Program-made: the position numbers and the translations under genes | Notes under the pieces: generated by a model | Seen by the model: only the letters and a program-made list of their open reading frames with translations | Told to the model about the DNA's origin: nothing | Databases searched by the model: none | Shown here: positions 57,600 to 64,000 of the stretch, one piece after another | How the letters are laid out: each line of letters opens with the position of its first letter | How positions within the stretch are numbered: position 1 is the first letter of the stretch | Source: CBDCYS01 sp965226185 | GTDB taxonomy: Bacteria > Acidobacteriota > Terriglobia > Bryobacterales > UBA6623 | DNA length: 64,000 nucleotides | Reading direction: 5' to 3' | Assembly: GCA_965226185.1 (NCBI GenBank) | Contig: CBDDCT010000007.1 | Span: 1,488,001 to 1,552,000, forward strand

Positions 57600-58540
57600 A
57601 GCGGATCTACTTTAGCGGAGTCGAAAGAACTCGGATGCTATCGACCAGTTGGTTGCCGCGTGGCGGCTTTGCCGATGGCAGTGCTGTATGCCATTCGTGC
57701 GTGCCGGGGTTCGATTGCGGCATTTCTAAACCGTTGAAATTACAGTGGTTGTGCGATGGGGTATAAAGTTTCTTTAAAAAAAGGCAGAGAATGGCGGGTT
57801 TTGGCAGATATATCCGCGATGTGGGCTGTTTCGGGGGCTGGTGGCCGGCGTCAACCTATTCGTGTCTTTGTTTTCCATGACTTTCTTAGAGGCGAGCGGG
57901 TTGGCGGTTGGCAGAAAGGCGTCTGATTCGCGGTTTTCTGGCAGACTTTGGCGGCGTTGCTGCCGCTGAGTAGGACTGGCGGGGGAGGTTTGGGGATCTG
58001 GATGGCTGCTCGCCGGCGGGGTTGCTCGGTGGCAGGCGCGGACTCTCGGTCCGCGCGAACGTCGGCCCGGAGGCCGACGCGGCCCGCCGGGAGGCGCGCG
58101 CCACCTCCGAGAGCTTGCGCCACGTCTTTGGGCGCTGGTTTCATTTTTGAGGGGCCCCCTCGGCTCCCTTGGTTTTACCTCGACAGCCGCACCCATGGGG
58201 AGCTCAAGCGCGGCTGCGAGCGGACGGTCTTCTTCCCGTTGCTGATTAGTGAGGACCGGCTGAAGCCGGTCCCTACTGGGCGAAGCCATCCGCGGAGGAT
58301 GACCACAATGCGGCGAGCAACTCGAATCTGTCCAGGCCTGGAAACGGTCGCGTTGGTCCGGTGATCTGTTCCTTACCGGTCTTTCACTCGTAGCTTAGCA
58401 AATGGAGGTCGGGTTTTCGGCTCGTTTGGCTGCGGGGACGGGGGCTAAGTGTTTGAAAACATGGGGCTGTGAGTTTTTTTGATTATCCGTGACCGGCGGA
58501 CGGGCCGGGACGAACACCGGCGCGGGACCGTATTCCGGCG
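57600..58540. other. Gene-poor stretch, no recognisable gene
   Basis: Roughly 940 bases with only low-complexity open frames on both strands. Several GC-rich hairpins are visible (for example the GGACTCTCGGTCC region near 58036 and ACCGGCTGAAGCCGGT at 58255). No family similarity is seen. It is probably decayed DNA. Confidence 0.55.
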
Positions 58541-58544
58541 GCGC

Positions 58545-58949
58545 CGAGCAACGCCGCCGAGATTTCGATGGCGCAACAGGGGGTGGTCAACAAGGAGCAG
58601 CAGCTCAATGCCGGGAAGAACGAACTGAGCAGGCTCCAAGGTTCTGGCTGCTTCGGTTAACCCAGCTCAGGCCTCTCCCGGTTCTCCGATCACGTTGTTG
58701 ATTCATTACGAAGTGACAGGGCTTCCTCCCGGGGCGAGCTTCGAGGTCGCGGAGCGCCGCGTTCTGAAGCTGGGAGGCAAGGTGCTCACAAGTTTCGAAG
58801 AGAAACTGCCGCGCGCGTCGGGGTCCTACACCTCCACCCAGCAGATCGACGTCGCCGCGGGAATGTCCGCGGGAATCTACTCTTTCGAGGCTGAGGTCTC
58901 ACTTGCCGGCGTCACCGCCGCGGGCACGGCGTTGTTTGAGATTCGATAG
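58545..58949 (+). pseudogene. Remnant of an envelope-type protein (glycine-zipper then beta domain)
   Basis: The last 250 bases encode NPAQASPGSPITLLIHYEVT and then SYTSTQQIDVAAGMSAGIYS, ending FEIR, a small immunoglobulin-like beta domain. Just upstream, in another frame, EISMAQQGVVNKEQQLNAGK follows a Gly/Ala-rich stretch as in glycine-zipper proteins. The two parts meet at about 58640 through a frameshift. The open frame at 58695-58949 (84 residues) lacks a signal peptide, so I do not call it a functional gene. Confidence 0.42.
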
Positions 58950-58998
58950 ATGAAGATCGAGTGGCTTGCGGTGGCACGCCAGAGAGGGGCGCTCAATC

Positions 58999-59592
58999 TC
59001 AGCGTTCGACGAACAGTTCGGCATTCGTCGCGTCAAGGTAGTTCAACTGGCCGATGATGCTGCTGTACTTGAGCAGTTTTGCGTTCTCCAACAGTTCCTG
59101 GACAGAGTCCAGCGTCAACCGCACGCTGTAGACGTCCGCCCGCTCTGAGTAGCAGTAGCGCTGATAGCTGGGTGCGAGCGCCGCGAGCGCGGGTAGCAGA
59201 ACGTCCCAGAAACTTCGCTTCTTGAGGAATCTCTTCTGGGAGGCCACATCGCGGGACAGGGAAACGGCGCCCCGGTGACCGCGCATCACGATGAGGCTGC
59301 ATCTTTCGGCATCAAATGGACGCCCAGGATCGGGGTCCGGGAACTGGTCGAGACGGGCTGCCAGTTCCGGCCCGGTTGCCGTGATCGGCTCCCAGCGATA
59401 ACGCGACGCGCCCGCGACGAACGTTCCTCGGGAAAGTATCTCCAAAATCCGTTTCGGATTTTTGCCGGTGACGACCAGAATCCGGTCGATCAACTCAGCG
59501 GCCGGCATGTCACGCCGGGCGACCGGAGTCATGCTGATGTACCCCGCCGCCTCGGAGCTGATCCTGGTTGGAATCGTTTCGGGAAGGGCCAA
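58999..59592 (-). CDS. Protein of unknown function
   Basis: A 197-residue soluble protein without signal peptide or membrane segment. The N-terminal half includes ELIDRILVVTGKNPKRILEI and GTFVAGASRYRWEPI; the C-terminal half has YQRYCYSERADVYSVRLTLD. I do not recognise a family. It is 39 bases downstream of the MauE/thioredoxin fusion on the same strand, so co-expression is likely. Ordinary codon use supports a real gene; function unknown. Confidence 0.6.
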   Translation of the reverse strand: MALPETIPTRISSEAAGYISMTPVARRDMPAAELIDRILVVTGKNPKRILEILSRGTFVAGASRYRWEPITATGPELAARLDQFPDPDPGRPFDAERCSLIVMRGHRGAVSLSRDVASQKRFLKKRSFWDVLLPALAALAPSYQRYCYSERADVYSVRLTLDSVQELLENAKLLKYSSIIGQLNYLDATNAELFVER

Positions 59593-59631
59593 ATCTCAAT
59601 CTTGAGGGGACTGCCGTTTGCCAGTGCCGGT

Positions 59632-60558
59632 TCAGTTCACCATATTGATCTTGCGCAGCGCCTCGCTCAATTCAGGCTCCTCGAAGAACCGGAAGCGCTC
59701 GAGCGCCCGGCCATCCCGCAGCGCCACCGCGAAAGGGACATCTTCGAATGGAAATTTCTCCTTGAGCAGGCCGAGGTCGGATGACATCTTGACGTTCTTG
59801 AGTCCCGTGTCCTCAATGAACCCCGGTGCGATCTCGAAGTCCTGGGTCGGCACGCCGACCATCCGGGCCTTCCAGTCCAGTTCCGCCATGGCGATACCCG
59901 CATCCAGGCAATGAAGACAGGTTGGATTGAAGAAGAAGAGGAACACTCCGCCATCGCGCGGATTGAACTCTCCACCCTCGACCTGAATCACTTCGGGGAC
60001 GTCGGATGCCGGCCCCGGTCCCAAGCGGTCCCAGGCGAGCGAGACTCCCGCGAATGCGCAAATTCCAGCTAACGTAAGCGCCGCTCCGCGCAGTCGCCTT
60101 GGCGCGGGCGCGAAAACCGCGGCGAGCGCCGCGATTGCCGCCATGATGCCGTCACCGATGAAGAACCCAGGTCCGACGGCGCGCTCGATCCAGGGGAAGC
60201 AACTGCAGTCCTCGCCTTGGAGAGCTTCGTAGTTGATCCCTACGTAGGCCATGAAGACCAACAGCAGTCCGAGCGAGAGATAGCCGCCCAGTTTTCTCCA
60301 GGCGGACCGCAACAACAGAACGCCGGCGAAGGTTTCCGTAACAGCCAGTGCGAGCGTGGCAGGCAGGCTGAGCGAGACGGGCACGAGCAGTTGGGTCAGC
60401 TTGACCTGAAAATCACTGATGTTGGCGAGCTTATACAGCCCCGCCACGAGCCACAGAAACGCCATGATGGCAGCCGCGGTCCAGCCCACCGCGTTCCGCC
60501 AGACGGGTGTCTGTTGCTCTCGCTCGTCCCGCGCGTCTATCAAGAGCCGTCTCCTCAA
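59632..60558 (-). CDS. MauE/DoxX-like membrane protein fused to a thioredoxin-like domain
   Basis: A 308-residue protein. The N-terminal half has four or five hydrophobic segments (AVGWTAAAIMAFLWLVAGLY, LALAVTETFAGVLLLRSAW, GYLSLGLLLVFMAYVGI, then GDGIMAAIAALAAVFA) with the Cys pair in GEDCSCFPW, as in MauE-type proteins. The C-terminal half resembles a TlpA-like domain with FFFNPTCLHCLDAG in place of the classic WCxxC. The membrane part may pass electrons from quinone or a partner to the thiol domain for disulfide handling. The combination MauE plus thiol oxidoreductase is known; the fused form and CLHC motif suggest disulfide formation or reduction outside the cytoplasm. Confidence 0.78.
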   Translation of the reverse strand: MRRRLLIDARDEREQQTPVWRNAVGWTAAAIMAFLWLVAGLYKLANISDFQVKLTQLLVPVSLSLPATLALAVTETFAGVLLLRSAWRKLGGYLSLGLLLVFMAYVGINYEALQGEDCSCFPWIERAVGPGFFIGDGIMAAIAALAAVFAPAPRRLRGAALTLAGICAFAGVSLAWDRLGPGPASDVPEVIQVEGGEFNPRDGGVFLFFFNPTCLHCLDAGIAMAELDWKARMVGVPTQDFEIAPGFIEDTGLKNVKMSSDLGLLKEKFPFEDVPFAVALRDGRALERFRFFEEPELSEALRKINMVN

Positions 60559-60624
60559 TTAATTGTAGTTGCCGCGAGTTACGTCATTGTAGCCGTTTGC
60601 AAAGAAAGCTAGCAGCTAAGGGTA

Positions 60625-61919
60625 TGTCAGCAAATAAGCATATCAACTTTCAGGCAGGAGTTTATAATTCCAGTCGCCATGAAACCGGTCTCTGCGGAGT
60701 TTGAGTTGGGCCATCTGCTGATCGCTGACCTTGACCCCCGCGGGATAGATGTTGGAGTCGAGTTTGCTTTTCACTGCCAGACCTGTGGTGGTGGTTGTGG
60801 CGGCGATGAGGTTGATGATGATCTCGTGACTGGTCAGCGGCTTGCCACGCCAGTTCTGGCTAATGAAAGAGAAGAGACGGTGTTCGATCTTGTTCCACTT
60901 GCTGGTGCCCGGCGGGAAGTGAGCGACCGAGATTGTCAGCCCGGTTTCGTCGGCTAGCTGCTGCAGTTCCCATTTCCATAAGCGCACCCGTGCGCCGTTG
61001 CTGCCGCCGGAATCGGCGGTGATCAGCAGCTGTCGCGCTTGCGGATAGCTCGGGCGTCCCATCCAGCGCCACCAGCGGCGAATGCTCTCGACCGCAAAGG
61101 CCGCCGTGTCGTGATCCACCCCCACACTGACCCACCCTTCGTTACGCCCCAAGTCGTAGACCCCATAGGGAGCCACCTTGCCCTTGCCCGCCTCACCGAT
61201 TGCGAAGTCGTGAACCCGAACTTGTTGCGGCTGGCTTTTCGGCTGCCATTCGCGCCCCGCGTTCTTGAAATCGCCCACCAGCTCCTTTTTCTTGGTATCC
61301 ACCGAAATCACCGGCTCGCCCTGCCGCGGATAACGCCGCGCCTTACGGTTGATATATTCAAACTGCTGATCCCGATCCGCATGCCGGCTTCCCTCCAGCG
61401 TCTTCTGGTTGGCCTGCAAGCTGTAGCCCATGGCGTGAAGCAGCTCGGCCACGGTCTGATAACTGACGGCGTGGCCCTCCTGCCGCAGTTGCTCTGCCAG
61501 CTTGCGCACACTCTTGCACGTCCAGCGCAGCGGGGACTCAGGATCTCCCCGAGTCGCCGGATCCACCAAGCGGTCTAGATCCTCCAACAGCGTTGGATCC
61601 TTGTCGATGGTCTTCTTTCGTCCGCCACCCTTGCGCCGAATTCGGACCTCCGCGGATCGAGCCTGGCGCGGCGCTTTCTGCCGGCTCAGTTCCTTGATGC
61701 CTTCGCTAATCGCTCGACGGGACACGCCTGTCGCACGCGCCACCGCTGAAACTCCCCCGTACCCCATCGCCGCGCTCTCGGCCGCCGCCACCAAACGCCG
61801 CATCCGCTCGTCGAGGAAGGGTGACAAAGAACGGAACCGACGCTGGATGTCTTCGTGGTTGACCACCACCACAAGTATAAACCAAAACCGCCTCCACTTA
61901 TTTCACTTATTTCTTGACA
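60625..61919 (-). mobile_element. ISAzo13-family element, approximate ends
   Basis: The sequence TGTCAGCAAATAAG starts at 60625, and, reversed from 61919, TGTCAAGAAATAAG, giving an imperfect inverted repeat around one transposase gene. Only a few flanking bases (GGG on both sides with an offset) might be a duplication, so the exact ends are uncertain. Confidence 0.7.
60643..61872 (-). CDS. ISAzo13-family transposase
   Basis: A 409-residue DDE transposase. An N-terminal HTH region (VSAVARATGVSRRAISEGIK) precedes the catalytic core with EPVISVDTKKKELVGDFKN, LLITADSGGSNGARVRLWKW and HFPPGTSKWNKIEHRLFSFI, the characteristic residues of this family. The length is typical and the gene is intact. 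It lies upstream of the MauE fusion on the same strand and may have separated it from its promoter. Confidence 0.92.
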   Translation of the reverse strand: MVVVNHEDIQRRFRSLSPFLDERMRRLVAAAESAAMGYGGVSAVARATGVSRRAISEGIKELSRQKAPRQARSAEVRIRRKGGGRKKTIDKDPTLLEDLDRLVDPATRGDPESPLRWTCKSVRKLAEQLRQEGHAVSYQTVAELLHAMGYSLQANQKTLEGSRHADRDQQFEYINRKARRYPRQGEPVISVDTKKKELVGDFKNAGREWQPKSQPQQVRVHDFAIGEAGKGKVAPYGVYDLGRNEGWVSVGVDHDTAAFAVESIRRWWRWMGRPSYPQARQLLITADSGGSNGARVRLWKWELQQLADETGLTISVAHFPPGTSKWNKIEHRLFSFISQNWRGKPLTSHEIIINLIAATTTTTGLAVKSKLDSNIYPAGVKVSDQQMAQLKLRRDRFHGDWNYKLLPES

Positions 61920-62125
61920 GGGCCTAAGCAGATTTGTCAGACTCACCCGCGCGAACAAGCCCCGGCATTCCCGAGGTTCTTGGCGGCCCGCCTGTATGGC
62001 GCTTCGCCGGCTGTATGGGTCTTTCGTTTGACACTTTATTTCGGGCTGTGCTAAACACGTAGGTTCCTCTCGCGGGCGGAAGGCGCTGGTCTGTCTTCGA
62101 TAAGCCCGCTGAGGTACAGTGATAT

Positions 62126-62800
62126 ATGGCTGACGAGAACAAGCCCGGCGGAGAGGGGACCGCTCCAAGCGGCGATTCCGCGGCGAAGCCCGCGGCAGGG
62201 GCGCCTTCGGAAGCAAGCGCGCCAGAATCCGCCGAAAAGCCCGCGGCGAAGCCGCCGCCAAAGCCTCCACCCAAGAAAAAGGCTCCCGCCGTGATGGAAG
62301 TGAGCCCTTGGGAGGGGCCGCTGGCGGATGCGCTCAAGGAGCGCTTTGGCGAGCAGATCAAGGAATTTCTAAGTTATCGGGGTCAGAACTTCCTGGCGGC
62401 CGAGCTGGGGGGGGTCCTCCCGATCATCGAGTACTTGAAGCTGGAGCAGGGTTTCGATTATCTGGTTGACATCACGGCGGTCGACTACCCGCAGAGGGAG
62501 AAAAGATTCGAACTCATCTGGATCCTTTACTCTTTCCCGCGGAACGAGCGGGTCCGCATCAAGGCGCATGTGGCGGAAGGCGAGAGTGCTCCAACCGCGG
62601 TCAACGCGCATCTCACAGCCGACTGGCTGGAGCGAGAGGTCTTTGACATGTTCGGCATTGCGTTTGAGGGCCATCCGAACATGAAACGGATTCTGCTGCC
62701 CGACGAATGGAAAGGCCACCCGCTGCGAAAGGACTACTCTATCCTGCAACAGGATCAGGATTGGGTGCGTGAAAACTTGCAGATAGAGAGCGCCCAATAA
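62126..62800 (+). CDS. nuoC: NADH-quinone oxidoreductase subunit C
   Basis: A 224-residue peripheral-arm subunit of respiratory complex I. The family signature is seen in YLVDITAVDYPQREKRFELI and ADWLEREVFDMFGIAFEGHP (the E-R-E-x-x-D-M-x-G-I block), followed by KRILLPDEWKGHPLRKDY. The first ~55 residues are a Pro/Ala/Lys-rich, low-complexity tail (SAEKPAAKPPPKPPPKKKAP) not needed for the fold and unusual in length. Its stop overlaps the next start (TAATG), so the two genes are coupled. Confidence 0.93.
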   Translation: MADENKPGGEGTAPSGDSAAKPAAGAPSEASAPESAEKPAAKPPPKPPPKKKAPAVMEVSPWEGPLADALKERFGEQIKEFLSYRGQNFLAAELGGVLPIIEYLKLEQGFDYLVDITAVDYPQREKRFELIWILYSFPRNERVRIKAHVAEGESAPTAVNAHLTADWLEREVFDMFGIAFEGHPNMKRILLPDEWKGHPLRKDYSILQQDQDWVRENLQIESAQ

Positions 62801-63912
62801 TGCCAGAAGCAACCTTCCTCGAATCGAACGAAATGGTGCTCAACATGGGGCCCCAGCACCCCTCAACGCACGGGGTACTGCGTATCATCCTGAAGCTGGA
62901 TGGGGAGAAGGTGCTGGGAACGGAGTGCGTCATCGGCTATCTCCACCGCGGGGTGGAGAAGATCGCCGAGAACCGCACGTATGTCATGTTCGCCCCTTAC
63001 GTCGACCGCATGGACTACGTCGCGGCGGTCTCGAACGGACTGGGCTATTGCCACGCGGTCGAGACGATGGCGGGAATCGAGGTTCCCGAGCGCGCCCAGG
63101 TGGTGCGGGTCATTCTGGCGGAACTCAACCGTATCGCCAGCCACTTGCTGTGGCTGGGCACGCACGCCCTCGATATCGGCGCGATGACGCCGGTGTTCTA
63201 TTGCTTCCGCGAACGGGAAGAGGTTCTTAAGATTTTCGAGAAGTACTGCGGGGCGCGCTTGACCACGCATGCCTTTCGCATCGGCGGGCTGCAGTACGAA
63301 ACCTACAACGGTTTTGAGAAGGACTGCCTGGCGTTTTGTGACTGGTTCTTGCCCAAGGTTGACGAATACGAAGAGTTGCTGACGACCAACCGCATCTGGA
63401 TAGGCCGCACGAAGGGCGTCGGCATCCTGAACGCGGACGAATGCAAGGAATATGGCGTGACGGGCCCGGTCCTGCGGGCCGCCGGAGTGGAGTGGGACCT
63501 TCGGAGAGCGCAGCCTTATAGCGGTTACGAGAATTACGAGTTCGACATTCCCACCCGCGAGGACGGTGACACCTACGACCGGTATCTGGTGCGGATAGAG
63601 GAGATGCGGCAATCGGCGCGCATCATCCGTCAGGGAGTGGAGAAGCTGGCCCCGGGCCGGATCAAGGGCAAAGTGTCGAAGGTTTTCAAGCCGCCCGTCG
63701 GCGAGGCTTATGCATCGATCGAGGCCCCCAAGGGCGAGCTGGGCTATTACGTCGTCAGTGACGGTTCGCTGCAGCCCTATCGGGTGAGGGTGCGGCCGCC
63801 CTCGTTCGTGAATTTGCAAGCGCTGGATCGCATGTGCCGGGGGTGTCTGGTGGCGGATGTTGTGGCGATTATCGGTACGATTGATATCGTGCTGGGCGAG
63901 GTGGATCGGTAG
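62800..63912 (+). CDS. nuoD: NADH-quinone oxidoreductase subunit D
   Basis: A 370-residue 49-kDa-type subunit that helps form the quinone pocket of complex I. Conserved parts are LNMGPQHPSTHGVLRIILKL at the N-terminus, YLHRGVEKIAENRTY, DRMDYVAAVSNGLGYCHAVE, PKGELGYYVVSDGS and the C-terminal VVAIIGTIDIVLGEVDR. The length is about 30 residues below the commonest form but matches the shorter group with the same end. No gene for nuoE, F or G separates it from what follows. Confidence 0.95.
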   Translation: MPEATFLESNEMVLNMGPQHPSTHGVLRIILKLDGEKVLGTECVIGYLHRGVEKIAENRTYVMFAPYVDRMDYVAAVSNGLGYCHAVETMAGIEVPERAQVVRVILAELNRIASHLLWLGTHALDIGAMTPVFYCFREREEVLKIFEKYCGARLTTHAFRIGGLQYETYNGFEKDCLAFCDWFLPKVDEYEELLTTNRIWIGRTKGVGILNADECKEYGVTGPVLRAAGVEWDLRRAQPYSGYENYEFDIPTREDGDTYDRYLVRIEEMRQSARIIRQGVEKLAPGRIKGKVSKVFKPPVGEAYASIEAPKGELGYYVVSDGSLQPYRVRVRPPSFVNLQALDRMCRGCLVADVVAIIGTIDIVLGEVDR

Positions 63913-63979
63913 CCGCATGCGGTGTGCCGGTTCGCCGCGGCAAGCTAAGAGTTTGCTCCACTTTTAGACAAGGTTATTG

Positions 63980-64000
63980 ATGGAAGAAATTCTAAACATC
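63980..64000 (+). CDS. Start of a further gene, cut by the window edge (possibly nuoH)
   Basis: ATG 63980 opens MEEILNI at the last bases, preceded by AAGG six bases upstream. In complex I clusters nuoH, or another subunit, often follows nuoD, and a short hydrophobic beginning after an acidic pair would fit NuoH. Only seven codons are visible, so the identity is a guess. Confidence 0.35.

Noticed and set aside
57774..58364. Coding sequence in the long open frames of this stretch
   Set aside because: Both strands are open because of GC bias; the translations are low-complexity and resemble no family.

Overview
The window looks like a soil Acidobacteriota chromosome, most likely of the Bryobacterales/Solibacter type. 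This is inferred from GC-rich coding sequence, a matrixin-like protease ending in a domain that resembles the Solibacter-type TIGR03437 C-terminal domain, a relic of a bacterial Ser/Thr kinase N-terminus, DUF1326-like and DUF6599-like secreted proteins, and many IS elements and dispersed palindromic repeats. No rRNA, tRNA or CRISPR array was recognised.

Layout. 0-4.6 kb: siroheme nitrite/sulfite reductase, YfcE-type phosphoesterase and a sodium:amino-acid symporter with a one-base frameshift. 4.6-10.4 kb: a decaying surface-sugar locus with a nucleotide-sugar epimerase, a GT39-type glycosyltransferase split by an ISEcp1-like IS1380-family element, an epimerase relic, and a 530-bp internally deleted relative of the same IS. 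10.7-16.8 kb: secA, a membrane-anchored unknown and a fused E1 alpha/beta 2-oxoacid dehydrogenase. 16.9-25 kb: a CmcI-like gene broken by an IS4-family element, then two more copies of the IS1380-family element enclosing an unrelated three-gene segment (HTH protein, membrane-anchored M23-like protein, lipoprotein). 25-31 kb: kinase relic, alpha/beta hydrolase, frameshifted IS110, M24 aminopeptidase and two secreted proteins. 31.2-35.2 kb: a four-gene Tat-exported molybdenum hydroxylase operon with a small Cys-containing protein at its end. 35.9-43.7 kb: GT4 glycosyltransferase and Wzy-like polymerase, then an opposite-strand chain of PP2C phosphatase, K+ channel, NAD(P)HX repair enzyme and TsaE. 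43.7-48.8 kb: a Gfo/Idh/MocA gene split by a second type of IS1380 element, a PIN/Phd-type toxin-antitoxin pair and a gene-poor stretch rich in palindromic repeats. 48.8-57.5 kb: an LRR-Roc-COR-TIR protein, enolase, the matrixin protease, an M50 protease and an LpxL-like acyltransferase. 57.5-64 kb: gene-poor decayed DNA, a MauE/thioredoxin fusion, an ISAzo13-family element and the start of a nuoC-nuoD cluster.

Two interrupted genes (GT39 at 6.4 kb and Gfo/Idh/MocA at 44.6 kb) become exact open reading frames once the IS and one target duplication are removed, so those insertions look young. Target duplications were read directly: TTATA, TACCA and TGACA for the first IS type, CTAG for the second IS1380 type, and a 9-bp duplication for the IS4 element. 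The most interesting single gene is the LRR-Roc-COR-TIR protein at 48.8-51.3 kb, a candidate innate-immunity or cell-suicide NTPase with near-identical tandem LRR units, lying beside a toxin-antitoxin pair and a repeat-rich hotspot.
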